DNA of 64,000 nt from Aestuariibacter sp. GS-14 (lineage in GTDB: Bacteria; Pseudomonadota; Gammaproteobacteria; Enterobacterales; Alteromonadaceae), in assembly GCF_006494365.1 (NCBI RefSeq), contig NZ_VHIP01000002.1, positions 186,001-250,000 of the forward strand. Direction: 5' to 3'. Of this stretch, positions 18,950 to 29,222 are shown in pieces. Positions within the stretch are counted from its first letter, which is position 1, and each line of letters opens with the position of its first letter. Position numbers and translations under genes: made by a program. Below the pieces are notes generated by a model that saw only the letters and a list, made by a program, of their open reading frames with translations, made no database searches and was not told where the DNA came from.

Positions 18950-19729
18950 TTAGAATGCGCTTGGGTTTAACCCACCGTCTAACAAGATGTTTTGTCCGGT
19001 GATGTAGCCTGCATATTGGCTACATAGAAACGCGCAGGTATTACCAAATTCGTCTGGCACGCCAAATCGGTGAGCCGGTATTTTGCCAGCGAGTTCAGCT
19101 GCAACGGTATCGCGATCGTGCCCGGTGCGCGCCATACCAGCGTTGAATACACCTTCGAGCCGGTCGGTAGCAAAATATCCCGGCAGGATGTTGTTGATCG
19201 TTACATTTTTATCAGCCACCGTGCGGGCAATGCCAGCCAGGAATGCGGTTAGTCCGGCTCGTGCGCCACTGGATAAATCCAGGCCGGCAACGGGCATTTT
19301 AACTGTCATCGACGTAATATTCACGATGCGGCCAAAGCCTTTTTGGGCCATGGGATCCAGGACTCGTTGAATGAGGCTGATCGGTGTAAGCATATTCATA
19401 TTCAAGCCTTCCACCATTGCCTCTTTATTTAACTGGCGGAAATCTTTTAGCGGTGGTCCGGCATTGTTGTTAACCAAAATATCCGGCTCCGGACACGCAG
19501 CTAGTAATGCTTGCTGACCCGCTTCGGTGCTTACGTCAGCCGCCACGGGGATCACCTTCACACCTGTCGATTCTTCGATGTCTTTTGCTACCGCAATCAA
19601 ACGCTGTTCATCTAAGCCATTGATTACCAGATTTACGCCAGCTTCAGCCAGGGCTTGTGCGCAGGCACGACCCAGCCCTCGGCTTGAGGCACACACTATT
19701 GCGTGCTTTCCTTTAATTCCTAAATCCAT
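18950..19729 (-). CDS. SDR-family oxidoreductase with non-canonical active site
   Basis: The 259-residue protein has the Rossmann glycine motif (CASSRGLGRA, residues 13-22), the NNNAG segment near residue 87 and the catalytic-type serine in NITS near residue 140. The Tyr-xxx-Lys pair expected about 13 residues later is replaced by S153-SGA-R157 (DLSSGARAGLTAF). The rest of the fold is intact (LLDGGL C-terminus), so the gene is not decayed. This variant occurs in some FabG-like SDRs, as I recall, but reaction and substrate are unknown. It lies upstream of the ars operon on the same strand but is separated from it by the operator. Confidence 0.85.
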   Translation of the reverse strand: MDLGIKGKHAIVCASSRGLGRACAQALAEAGVNLVINGLDEQRLIAVAKDIEESTGVKVIPVAADVSTEAGQQALLAACPEPDILVNNNAGPPLKDFRQLNKEAMVEGLNMNMLTPISLIQRVLDPMAQKGFGRIVNITSMTVKMPVAGLDLSSGARAGLTAFLAGIARTVADKNVTINNILPGYFATDRLEGVFNAGMARTGHDRDTVAAELAGKIPAHRFGVPDEFGNTCAFLCSQYAGYITGQNILLDGGLNPSAF

Positions 19730-20003
19730 GCTTTGCTCCGTTACACAGGTCTTGTTTGCATGTTACTGATTATTTGCGTGAATAGCAGTACCAGGTTGCA
19801 TAAAATCGAATGAATAGTGTTTTTATATTAGGTTGTCTATATATTTTACACTTCATATGTATGTGAGGTTCTCGTTCTTTATATTTATATGAAATTCAGG
19901 GGTAATACCATTTTGGTGCGCGAATTGCCCTTGAATTAATATAGGTAAATGATTTCATTTTCTTATATAAATTTCAAAATCGATTTACCTCAAGGATAGA
20001 AAC

Positions 20004-20660
20004 ATGAACTTCAAGAAACTTGGATTCGCTTTAGCTGGAATGCTGATGTACGGTGCGGCTTCTCATGCCAATGCTGCATCTGTAAACGGTATCGCTGTTA
20101 ACGTTGTATTTTTTGCATCAAACTTTTATACCACTACATTGGATGCGTTTACGATTCTTACAGATGTTGCGGAAGCTAACGCCTTTGCCGATTTGTTAGA
20201 CAACTTTGCTCGCCAGGGTAGCGGTGGCACTGCTATTTTTACCGGTATTAATCGAGCGGTTGATTTGCTATTAAACAACGGTTTGGATGCAACGATTGGC
20301 ACTGTTATTGATGTATCTGGTGACGGCACGTCTTCTTCGTCTACTACTGCTGCTTCTCGTGACAATGCGGTAGCGTAGGGCTTTACCATTAATGGTTTGC
20401 CAATCGGTGATAAATCGATTGCAACCTTTTACAACGACTATGTCATTGGTGGTCCGGGCGCTTTTGTTCAGCCAGCCAGTTCATTTGCTGATTTTGTAAC
20501 AGCGGTTATCAATAAAATCTCTGCTGAAACGTCAGCGGTAACTCCGCCATCCACGGCATCCGCACCAGGTGCGCTAAGCCTTTTACATGCCTCTGGTGCA
20601 TTTATGTTATTGCGTCTGAAAAACGTAAGTAAGGTCTTAATATTCAGGAGTAAATGGCTG
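20004..20660 (+). pseudogene. Decayed DUF1194 protein with PEP-CTERM-like tail
   Basis: A signal peptide (MNFKKLGFALAGMLMYGAA...ANA) runs directly into the middle of a DUF1194-type von Willebrand-like domain (GIAVNVVFFASNFYTTTLDA, GGTAIFTGINRAVDLL, GTVIDVSGDGT). A TAG at 20376-20378 then interrupts the frame, which continues without shift as GFTINGLPIGDKS, VIGGPGAFVQPASSFADFV and a C-terminal SAPGALSLLHASGAFMLLRLKN. That tail resembles a degenerate PEP-CTERM sorting signal. The N-terminal DxSGS metal-site segment of the family is missing, so about 50-60 residues appear deleted. With both lesions it is most likely non-functional. The 3' boundary is approximate. Confidence 0.75.
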
Positions 20661-20663
20661 ATA

Positions 20664-20689
20664 AGCGCCCGACACCGGGCGCTTTTTTT
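20664..20689 (+). terminator. Rho-independent terminator
   Basis: AGCGCCCG and CGGGCGCT form a perfect 8-bp stem with an ACAC loop, followed by a run of T. It closes the decayed DUF1194 gene and lies 15 bases from the stop of the convergent membrane-protein operon. Confidence 0.88.
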
Positions 20690-20703
20690 ATAATCTGGTT
20701 TAT

Positions 20704-21006
20704 TCAGCTTTTGACATTATTGGTAGTCAACAATGACAGCATGAGCTTGCGCTCTTCCGGCGTCAGTGAATTCAGTATCTTTTCAACGTTTGCCTGATAT
20801 CGCGCAAGTGTCACTTTGTCGCCTGCAATGGCTGCATCCAGAGTCTGCTCGTATTTTTGTAACAGGGCGTTGACCTTTTGCGTGTTTTCCACGTTTTTCA
20901 CGTGCGCAGAGTAGGCCAGATACATAGCACCACAAAGTCCGATAAACGTGGTGATATCAAATTTGAACGAAATACGGCTTGTTTGTTTTTGTTCGTTATC
21001 CTGCAT
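20704..21006 (-). CDS. Small membrane protein, last gene of unknown operon
   Basis: The product is 100 residues: a polar N-terminus, one transmembrane helix (about residues 18-34, TFIGLCGAMYLAYSA) and a long helical, probably coiled-coil C-terminal part (NTQKVNALLQKYEQTLDAAI, LTPEERKLMLSLL). It begins 4 bases after the stop of the 59-residue membrane protein. I do not recognise the family. With its neighbours it probably forms part of an inner-membrane assembly. Confidence 0.75.
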   Translation of the reverse strand: MQDNEQKQTSRISFKFDITTFIGLCGAMYLAYSAHVKNVENTQKVNALLQKYEQTLDAAIAGDKVTLARYQANVEKILNSLTPEERKLMLSLLTTNNVKS

Positions 21007-21010
21007 TGCG

Positions 21011-21190
21011 CTACTCCATGGTTAAAGACAGTTTAAGTTTTAATATTTCAAATTGACGAATTACATCGCTCAGGGCCTGTTGTTGCTGGTCGAAGAAATA
21101 GTGTGTCGCGAAGAAAACCGCCAACATCATGATGATGACGGAGAGGTTTTCTGCGAACCATTGTTTAGTAAAGTGTTGTAGCTTGTTCAC
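21011..21190 (-). CDS. 59-residue single-helix membrane protein (GTG start)
   Basis: The GTG at 21188-21190 directly follows the TAA of the 851-residue gene (TAAGTG), and the stop lies 4 bases before the next ATG. The protein reads VNKLQHFTKQWFAENLSVII, then a transmembrane helix to about residue 32 and a helical polar tail (DQQQQALSDVIRQFEILKLK). Tight packing between two genes of an operon and a membrane helix like that of its neighbour make it a real gene despite its size. Function unknown. Confidence 0.75.
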   Translation of the reverse strand: MNKLQHFTKQWFAENLSVIIMMLAVFFATHYFFDQQQQALSDVIRQFEILKLKLSLTME

Positions 21191-23746
21191 TTATATTCTC
21201 GCTTTGCAGTTGGGCAGTTCTTTATAGTCAACAAAGTTGGATTGGATTGAGTCGGTAATCATTAGGGCGTCTATGTCGCCAATGACAAAGCACCGGTAAC
21301 GGTTGGCCTGACCTAGCTGAAGTAATATCAGGTTGCGGTAGCCTTGTGATTGAATGGATTTTAACAGGGTGACTAAACCGCCCTGAGTATTGAGGTAATC
21401 CGACATGTTTCGTTCAATTTTTGTTACCAGTGACTCCTTGGCTAAATCGCCATTTGCCAGTTTAATCCAATAGTCCGGACTGTTTGCATTTTCAATAAAT
21501 TCGGAAGCAAGAGACTGCCAGTCTGGCCGGTAAAAATATTTCTGTTCGGCCAGCAGACCAAAGTCAGTATCCTGCATGAAATTCGGCATTTTTACCTCGG
21601 ACACTTTATCGCCTTTAAGGTAAATCCCCAGGTACGCACCTACATTTAAATCCTGCTTTAACACAGTTATGTTGGCATCAAATGGTTTGATGATTTCACC
21701 GCTTCCGAGTTTTTCAGGCAAAAACGACAACAAGTCGTAAAAGATATTGTCGAAAGTGCGCAGCGGCGAGGGCGCTGTCGTCTGGGCGCTGATGGTTTCG
21801 CCTTCGTTAGTCGATTGTTCTGTATTGGCGAGCATGGCACGACGCACCTCATGAACAACGCCAACCTGGCGATACTGGCTGTAGAGTCCGGACTCTATAT
21901 CCAGCATATACCCGAAGGTTGATGTAAGCAGGTTGTCATACAGATTGTCCTGGCTGACCTGTTGGGCGAATCGGGTGGTGATGTTGTGATAAGCGTTGGA
22001 TTGCATTAAGGCCGATACGGTTGGGGTGACCAACAGAACAACGGCCGCAAGTAAAGCGCCGCCAAAATACACCTTACTTCGAGGCCATAAATAATTGCCA
22101 ATTTTGAAAAATAGCAGAAATACCGCAAGCAGACTGGCAAAGATACTGGCAGGGGGAATAACGGCCAGTTTTACAGCGTCACGACCCAATTGAAACATAC
22201 TGCCGCCGGGCGAAAAGGCGGTGGTTGCCGCGGTAGATGTGATCATTTTAATGAATGAAATATTGTCCTGGCTGTCCAGCCAAATTGCTTTATAACGACT
22301 TTCCGCAATACTGGGCGTGAACGCAGGAAGATAATAGGGGCCCAATGCTTCCCGAGCCGCGCTGGCGACAATTGCATGTGAAGCAAAGGCGGGTTTAGAT
22401 AGACCCGGCTCAGGCATTTTATAGCTGGCTGCTTGCAGGTATTTATTCCACTCTGCGGCGGCTAAACCCTGATATTTAGCGGCAATGGCATCAATAAGAG
22501 GCTGCATATCCGTTGTTTTCCAACCGACAGGCAAGGTAATACCCTGACCGGCGATATAGTCACGCAAGTGACTCATCATCAAATCAGATTGCTGGTATTG
22601 TTCATACGTCATTTCTTCTGGAATACCATATACTTCCTGTAAATAGCGCAAGCGGCCACGTTTAAAAATGGCGGCCAGGTTGTATTTTGATTTTACAAGC
22701 TTATTGAAAATAACGTCTTCTGCCTGAAGTGAAATGCCGAAGGATTCACCGCTTTCAAACTTTAGGGTTGTAAGGTAGCGAGCAAAATTCCTTTTAGCTT
22801 GCTCTTCGCAGGCTGTGTTACATCGCGAACTGAGTGCCTGGTCACGGTAGTTCCGGTATTGATCGCGAATATTCTCATTTGTGGTGTAGTCTTCCCTGAA
22901 ATCTCCGGCTTCTAGTAGCTGAACGGCGTAGCGTTCCCAGCGCGAGTTAATATGCTTATTGGCGTTATTGAGCAGAGTTAACCGCTCTTGTTCGCGCGCG
23001 TAATGATCGTTTTCCTTGCGAAATGCCTCCAGATAAGCGCGGGATGCTGATTCATACAATTGCCACTGGGCTTCATACTGCTGATCAAAACGACGAATTC
23101 TGGGGAGCGCCTCGGCAATAAAATCATCTTCCTGCTTGTTCAGCAGAAAGGTATTGGCCATGTTGTCAATGTTGTTTCCGATCAACGTGTTGAAGCCATT
23201 GGAGAAAAACGCCAGTGACGGAATGAGCGCGACCATTAAATCCCTGCGATCAGGGTCCGCTACTATGTGGTCAAATTCCGGAAATCCTTCAATGCTCACG
23301 GCTTTTGCGAGGTAAGCTTCTTTATATACGATTGCGCGCACAGCACTGAGTTTGGCATCACTGGACTGTGAGTCGACAACACCATCAATCAATACCCTAA
23401 TGGACGGAATGATCAGCGCCCAAATTGCCAAAAAGGTCAGGGGGCGCAACAACCACTTTCCCCTGGCACTGATAACCGGCCGAATGTGACTTTCTGATTG
23501 GGTAACACCGAAGAATCGAATCGGAATGAGTGTGACCGCAAACAACGCCAGACCAAAGCCCGACAAGGTTCTGCCAAACAATTCCAGGCGCTCGGCTGCA
23601 ATATGGTATTCACCCAGTACCAGCTCGAATGGCTGGGCATACATGTCGATCAGTAAAATATTCAGCGAAATTTCGAGGCTGACATAAATGGCAAATAATA
23701 CCAGTATGGCAAGTATCTTCAGGTGTACAGTAACTACGTGTTTCAT
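21191..23746 (-). CDS. 851-residue polytopic membrane protein of unknown function
   Basis: Three N-terminal transmembrane helices lie at about residues 7-33, 60-79 and 100-120. A roughly 400-residue soluble, helix-rich domain follows, with a coiled-coil-like stretch (about 205-280) and a cysteine pair near 309/313. Two more helices are at about 528-549 and 559-581, then a 270-residue C-terminal domain with a cysteine pair (YRCFVIG, LPNCKARI). AAGGACACAGT precedes the ATG. I recognise no family. It is the second gene of the operon begun by a lipoprotein and followed by two small membrane proteins, so an envelope-spanning complex is plausible. Confidence 0.85.
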   Translation of the reverse strand: MKHVVTVHLKILAILVLFAIYVSLEISLNILLIDMYAQPFELVLGEYHIAAERLELFGRTLSGFGLALFAVTLIPIRFFGVTQSESHIRPVISARGKWLLRPLTFLAIWALIIPSIRVLIDGVVDSQSSDAKLSAVRAIVYKEAYLAKAVSIEGFPEFDHIVADPDRRDLMVALIPSLAFFSNGFNTLIGNNIDNMANTFLLNKQEDDFIAEALPRIRRFDQQYEAQWQLYESASRAYLEAFRKENDHYAREQERLTLLNNANKHINSRWERYAVQLLEAGDFREDYTTNENIRDQYRNYRDQALSSRCNTACEEQAKRNFARYLTTLKFESGESFGISLQAEDVIFNKLVKSKYNLAAIFKRGRLRYLQEVYGIPEEMTYEQYQQSDLMMSHLRDYIAGQGITLPVGWKTTDMQPLIDAIAAKYQGLAAAEWNKYLQAASYKMPEPGLSKPAFASHAIVASAAREALGPYYLPAFTPSIAESRYKAIWLDSQDNISFIKMITSTAATTAFSPGGSMFQLGRDAVKLAVIPPASIFASLLAVFLLFFKIGNYLWPRSKVYFGGALLAAVVLLVTPTVSALMQSNAYHNITTRFAQQVSQDNLYDNLLTSTFGYMLDIESGLYSQYRQVGVVHEVRRAMLANTEQSTNEGETISAQTTAPSPLRTFDNIFYDLLSFLPEKLGSGEIIKPFDANITVLKQDLNVGAYLGIYLKGDKVSEVKMPNFMQDTDFGLLAEQKYFYRPDWQSLASEFIENANSPDYWIKLANGDLAKESLVTKIERNMSDYLNTQGGLVTLLKSIQSQGYRNLILLQLGQANRYRCFVIGDIDALMITDSIQSNFVDYKELPNCKARI

Positions 23747-23784
23747 ACTGTGTCCTTTGCTCTGTCCTTGATAAAGTGAAGTCG

Positions 23785-24795
23785 TTAACGTTGTGAAGTG
23801 GGTATTGTCATAATGACTTTATTTTTAATCTGGCGTTGTTCACCATCGCTGACCCGTTTCCGACACAACGCGGCGTTTTGGCTGTTGCCCGCTGCACAGG
23901 GGTCTTGTTGTCGTTTTTGGAAATAGGCTGTGTATTCAACGATATCGCCACCAACCGTCATGTATTTATCTGACGGCAGTAGTACTTGTTGTTTGTCTAA
24001 TGCAGTAAAATCAGCGTCTGGCGGTAGTACTTCTACCGCTTCTTCTGCTGTGTACCGCGATTGAACAGGGCGAGCAGAAACGGAATTGATAAAATCGCGA
24101 AGCTCACTACAGGCAAGTAGCACCCGCTCGTCGACCACGGTGCCTACCGCCGATTTTTTGGTATCGATAAGTTCTCTTAATCTTGCCTCTGACGATGCGA
24201 CGCTGGCGTTAATTTGGGTATTTGAATTGCGAGATATCCCCTTAACCTTAACGCCCGGGAGTAATCGCTTAACTTGCGAAATCAGGTCTTTTTGATCGTC
24301 CGGCGATGTCTGGGGTGAAGGGCGAATAAATACAGTGTCATTCGGCGCCAGCTTGCCAGATAAACCCATGGCAAACAGTGACACAGACACACCGGTTGGC
24401 CGGGTGTGGCTGAAAGACAGATCGGTATCGACTATCTGCCATTGTTGGTCAATTTTATCGAGATCAGCATAATAGCCCGCATACAACTCAGCATGAGATG
24501 ACAAGTACACGGGCAGTGAGAGTGAGGTAAAGCGGTAATACAATGGGGTGCCGCAACTGCTGCCGTTCACAGGCAAGATATCGCCGGATTCGGCAATCAC
24601 TAAATTTCGTTTCATCAGTGCTTGCTGTAATGAAGTGTGGGATGCCAGGCGGCTTGCATGTGCCGGCAGACGGGCTTTAACCTCAAAAATATCATCATAG
24701 ATGGGAGGGCGTTTATCAGTTGCGCCACAGCCACTTAATACTGTTGCTACCACTGTCGCCGCAAGTAAAGTCATTCTGCGAGAAGCAAAAAACAT
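23785..24795 (-). CDS. Lipoprotein of unknown function
   Basis: The 336-residue product has a lipoprotein signal peptide with lipobox VLSGC near residue 22, so it should be lipid-anchored on the periplasmic side. The mature part has four further cysteines, including a late CAAGNSQNAALC pair likely to be disulfide-bonded, and no motif I can assign. A stretch near residues 165-205 (FIRPSPQTSPDDQKDLISQV...LPGVKVKG) hints at a small alpha/beta domain. It is the first gene of the four-gene unit, 38 bases before the large membrane protein. Confidence 0.82.
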   Translation of the reverse strand: MFFASRRMTLLAATVVATVLSGCGATDKRPPIYDDIFEVKARLPAHASRLASHTSLQQALMKRNLVIAESGDILPVNGSSCGTPLYYRFTSLSLPVYLSSHAELYAGYYADLDKIDQQWQIVDTDLSFSHTRPTGVSVSLFAMGLSGKLAPNDTVFIRPSPQTSPDDQKDLISQVKRLLPGVKVKGISRNSNTQINASVASSEARLRELIDTKKSAVGTVVDERVLLACSELRDFINSVSARPVQSRYTAEEAVEVLPPDADFTALDKQQVLLPSDKYMTVGGDIVEYTAYFQKRQQDPCAAGNSQNAALCRKRVSDGEQRQIKNKVIMTIPTSQR

Positions 24796-24973
24796 CGACC
24801 ATTCCTTGTCTGTGTACTACTCATTTTTTTAACAATAACAGATGATTATAATTTTGCTAAGAAATAATTCTACGGAGTTGACTTTCTGCAAAGCACGGAA
24901 AATCTGTAAGATAGGAAAAAGCGCGTATTGGTTGGGTCAATACGCGCCAGGGCACATTGTTACAAAAAGGGTA

Positions 24974-26212
<1,239 letters not shown>

Positions 26213-26291
26213 TCATAGTGCACGTCGCAGGCTCAATTGGTAATTCACATTTCAGGCAAATTATTGTACTTTTTAATCATGTTAAGTTTTT

Positions 26292-27188
26292 GTGATGGCG
26301 TATATGATGAGTCAGGATGCGATCCCATTTTATCACTTATACGGTGAAACCTTTTTGCAGTGGGAGCCGGGAAGTGTTCATCTGGAAAGTATTGTGTCGC
26401 GCAGCCGTATGCTGGGGTGGGAGATTAAGCCACATCGCCATCATAAACTTGCACAAATCATTTGTGTGTTTGGCAATGGCTGGCACATTGAACTGGACGA
26501 TGCGCGCTATTTTCTCAATGGAAACTGGCTCGTGATGATCCCGCCAGGTGTGGTGCATGGCTTTCAGTTTGAACCCGACACGCAAGGCTTCGTGTTGTCG
26601 ATAAACAGTGATTTTTTAGCTGAATTATCGGCGTCAGGTGAAGTGCCAACCGCAAATGATGCTTTATGGGCGCCTCAGCCGGTAGAATTTTCTGACGAGC
26701 GATATATTGAACAATTCCGGCAAGTATTATTGTCGCTTGACGATGAGATTCAGCATGCGGAGGCAGACTCGCGTGCGGCAATCAGTAATTTACTGCAATT
26801 GCTGTTTATTAATGTGCGCCGTCAACAACGATTAACCTCGTTACACAGTGAGAGTAGTTCCAGGGAAACTAAAATTCTGGTGAAGTTCCGGGCGTTAATC
26901 GATGCACAATATCAGCAACACAATAGCGTAAAAGATTATGCCGATCAGCTGTTTATCTCTGTTTCCACGCTCTCCAGAATGTGCCAGACTGTACTGAAAA
27001 CCAGCCCAAAGCAGGTTATTCGACAGCGTGTGATGAATGAAAGTAAGCGACGGTTAATTTATACCCGTCAGAGCATCGACGACATTGCGTTTACCCTGGG
27101 CTATAAAGACGTAGGGTATTTTTGTCGTCAGTTTAAAAAACAAACCGGTTTGACCGTAGGTGAATACCGTAAGCAGCATGCGGTGTGA
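26292..27188 (+). CDS. pobR: AraC-family regulator, PobR-like
   Basis: The 298-residue protein has an N-terminal cupin sensor (HRHHKLAQIICVFGNGWHIEL, MIPPGVVHGFQ) and a C-terminal double helix-turn-helix (VKDYADQLFISVSTLSRMCQ, IDDIAFTLGYKDVGYFCRQFKKQTG). AraC-type regulators of this kind sit beside pobA in several Gammaproteobacteria and activate it with 4-hydroxybenzoate. Its start lies 106 bases from that of pobA on the opposite strand. The frame opens with GTG at 26292; ATG codons at 26295, 26304 and 26307 are alternatives with no clear binding site to choose between. Confidence 0.85.
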   Translation: MMAYMMSQDAIPFYHLYGETFLQWEPGSVHLESIVSRSRMLGWEIKPHRHHKLAQIICVFGNGWHIELDDARYFLNGNWLVMIPPGVVHGFQFEPDTQGFVLSINSDFLAELSASGEVPTANDALWAPQPVEFSDERYIEQFRQVLLSLDDEIQHAEADSRAAISNLLQLLFINVRRQQRLTSLHSESSSRETKILVKFRALIDAQYQQHNSVKDYADQLFISVSTLSRMCQTVLKTSPKQVIRQRVMNESKRRLIYTRQSIDDIAFTLGYKDVGYFCRQFKKQTGLTVGEYRKQHAV

Positions 27189-27203
27189 GCTTGCAAATTG
27201 GTA

Positions 27204-28397
27204 TTACCTGGCTATCTGCGTGAGCAATTCGATAAATCTGGCCTGTACAGGCGTGGGCTTCCAGTGTTTGCGAAGGGTGTAGCCTATTTCCCGCTTACTG
27301 TCGGGCAGCGGTTGGGCGCTGATCGCCAGCAAGCCGGATTTAACTTCTACCGCAACCTGGCGGGCGGGTAATAACGTAATGCGATCGCTGTTTAATAGCA
27401 ATCCTCGGACTGCAACCAGGGAACTGCATTCCACCACGTCCTGAGGGGGCGTTAACCCACGTGCTTCAAAAAACTGACTGAATACGGCACGCGTGGGTGT
27501 GCCTTGCCTGGGAGCAATCCATTGATACTGGGTCAGGTCGGTTTGGGTAACGGGCTGGGTAAACAGGTCGGTGGCAGGGTGCCCCACTCTGGCTACTACA
27601 CTCAGACTGTCATCAAACAACTTACATTGCTCAATGTCATGGCTGGGAGATGCCGTTCGCAATGCTCCCACAATGATATCTAACTGACCATGTAACAAGG
27701 TATTAAGCTGTTCTTCGTAGGGGCCGTCAATAATGCTCACTTTGGCATCCGGAAATTCCTGCAACAGTGCGGTTACTGTATCAGGCACTATCGCCGTTCT
27801 GGCGAGGGGCAGACTGCCAATTGTTACGCTACCCGAACGTTGGCCTTTGAGCCGCTTCACTTCATCTTCACCCTGATGGATTTCGGCAAAAAACAGGCTG
27901 GCAAATTTGCTCAATTGCCTGGCTCGCCACGTAGGTTCAACGCCGGTGGGCACACGGTTAAACAGCCGCTGCTCCGACAGATGCTCCAGATCCTTGATGG
28001 TTTTACCCAACGTAGGTTGAGTGAGTGATAATCGAACTGCAGCAGCAGTGTAGTTTTGCAGTTCAACAATGGTGTTCAAGGCGGTTAATTGCCGAATTGT
28101 TACGTTGCGCAGGAATGCCATGCGCTTGGTTTTGTCGGTGTCGAACAGGGCTTGTGAGGCGGTTTCCAAATAACAGAATGCACGTTTAACCCGCTCTAAA
28201 AACAGTTCGCCTGACGCCGTTGTGAACATGCCTGAGTTAGAGCGTTCAAATAACTGGGAATCTAGCTGGTCTTCAAGCTTATTAATAGCCTGTGTAAGCG
28301 CTGATTGCGACAAATGTATCTGTTTGGACGCCTGGGTAACGGTGCCGCATTCCTTTATTTCTAAAGCACTGAGTAAGTGCCGTATGTTCAGTTGCAC
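27204..28397 (-). CDS. LysR-type regulator with two helix-turn-helix domains
   Basis: At 397 residues this is about 100 longer than a normal LysR protein because it has two N-terminal winged-helix units. The first spans about residues 3-62 (HLLSALEIKECGTVTQASKQ, SQSALTQAINKLEDQL). The second spans about 97-158 (IRQLTALNTIVELQNYTAAA, TQPTLGKTIKDLEHL). A standard effector-binding domain follows from about 188 (GSVTIGSLPLARTAIVPD). It faces the ligK operon across a 133-base gap holding a LysR-box-like dyad, so it most likely controls that operon. A homologue with the same doubled layout lies at 38.3 kb. Confidence 0.9.
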   Translation of the reverse strand: MQLNIRHLLSALEIKECGTVTQASKQIHLSQSALTQAINKLEDQLDSQLFERSNSGMFTTASGELFLERVKRAFCYLETASQALFDTDKTKRMAFLRNVTIRQLTALNTIVELQNYTAAAVRLSLTQPTLGKTIKDLEHLSEQRLFNRVPTGVEPTWRARQLSKFASLFFAEIHQGEDEVKRLKGQRSGSVTIGSLPLARTAIVPDTVTALLQEFPDAKVSIIDGPYEEQLNTLLHGQLDIIVGALRTASPSHDIEQCKLFDDSLSVVARVGHPATDLFTQPVTQTDLTQYQWIAPRQGTPTRAVFSQFFEARGLTPPQDVVECSSLVAVRGLLLNSDRITLLPARQVAVEVKSGLLAISAQPLPDSKREIGYTLRKHWKPTPVQARFIELLTQIAR

Positions 28398-28442
28398 GTC
28401 GCGATTCCTTTATTCGTTATTAAAGTCATTATAGAAAAAATT

Positions 28443-28461
28443 AATAGTGAATTGCACTATT
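28443..28461. promoter_or_regulatory. LysR-box-like dyad upstream of ligK
   Basis: AATAGTG and CACTATT are perfect inverted halves around AATTG, lying between the divergent LysR gene and ligK. Dyads of this size spaced by 5 bases are the usual recognition element of LysR proteins. The half site TAATAGTG also occurs at 38230-38237 upstream of the second tandem-HTH LysR gene. Confidence 0.6.
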
Positions 28462-28530
28462 CTAACATTCTTTTTTAGCTGTGCTGTCGCATACTAAATC
28501 CATAACGAAATGAATGCAGGATTATTTACC

Positions 28531-29220
28531 ATGGCAATTTGTGTAACAGGCTGTCCAAGACCGTCAGCGTCTACCATTGAACATTATCAGGGGGCAGAGG
28601 TTGCTACTGTGCATGAAGCGCAGGGGCGCAAGGGATTATTAGACAAAGCCATGCGGCCAATCTACCGCCCGGCTGCAATAGCAGGTCCAGCGGTAACGTG
28701 CCAGGTTGCACCAGGTGATAACTGGATGATTCACGTAGCGGTTGAGCAGTGCCAGCCCGGTGATGTGCTGGTAGTTACCCCAACCAGTCCGTGTGATGAC
28801 GGCTTTTTTGGTGATTTGCTGGCCACGTCACTGAAAGCGCGCGGTGTAAAAGGTTTGATTATCAATGGCGGCGTGCGGGATATCGCTACCCTTACCGAAA
28901 TGGAATTTCCTGTGTGGTCTCGCGCAGTATTTGCGCAAGGTACAGTGAAAGAAACCATTGCCAGTGTTAACGTACCTGTGGTGTGTGCTGGTGCGCTAAT
29001 CAATCCGGGTGACATTGTGGTTGCCGACGACGATGGTGTAGTGGTGGTTGCTCGGGAAGAAGCCGATGCCGTACACGAAAAAGTACTGGCGCGCGTGGCT
29101 AACGAAGACAGCAAGCGTGTGCGTTTAGCGGCGGGTGAACTGGGCCTGGACATTTACAACATGCGAGAGCGCCTGGCAGAAAAAGGCTTGCGCTACGTTA
29201 AATACGGTGAGGAAAACTAG
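28531..29220 (+). CDS. ligK: 4-Carboxy-4-hydroxy-2-oxoadipate aldolase (LigK/GalC)
   Basis: The RraA-fold aldolase splits 4-carboxy-4-hydroxy-2-oxoadipate to pyruvate and oxaloacetate, the last step of the protocatechuate 4,5-cleavage and gallate routes. The GG-xRD metal/substrate motif is in [13 protein letters not shown], and the PGDVLVV and [16 protein letters not shown] segments are typical. I use the ATG at 28531 (AGGA 9 bases upstream, 229 residues); the ATG at 28510 lacks a binding site. It is the first gene of ligK-galD-ligJ-ligI-ligC-akr, and galD follows within 3 bases. Confidence 0.92.
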   Translation: MAICVTGCPRPSASTIEHYQGAEVATVHEAQGRKGLLDKAMRPIYRPAAIAGPAVTCQVAPGDNWMIHVAVEQCQPGDVLVVTPTSPCDDGFFGDLLATSLKARGVKGLIINGGVRDIATLTEMEFPVWSRAVFAQGTVKETIASVNVPVVCAGALINPGDIVVADDDGVVVVAREEADAVHEKVLARVANEDSKRVRLAAGELGLDIYNMRERLAEKGLRYVKYGEEN

Positions 29221-29222
29221 TC

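Noticed and set aside
20397-20693. 98-residue plus-strand ORF as a separate gene
   Set aside because: It is the in-frame continuation of the DUF1194 pseudogene after the TAG and runs through the terminator.
28510-28531. ATG at 28510 as the ligK start
   Set aside because: It has no ribosome site and adds 7 residues before the conserved N-terminus; AGGA fits the ATG at 28531.
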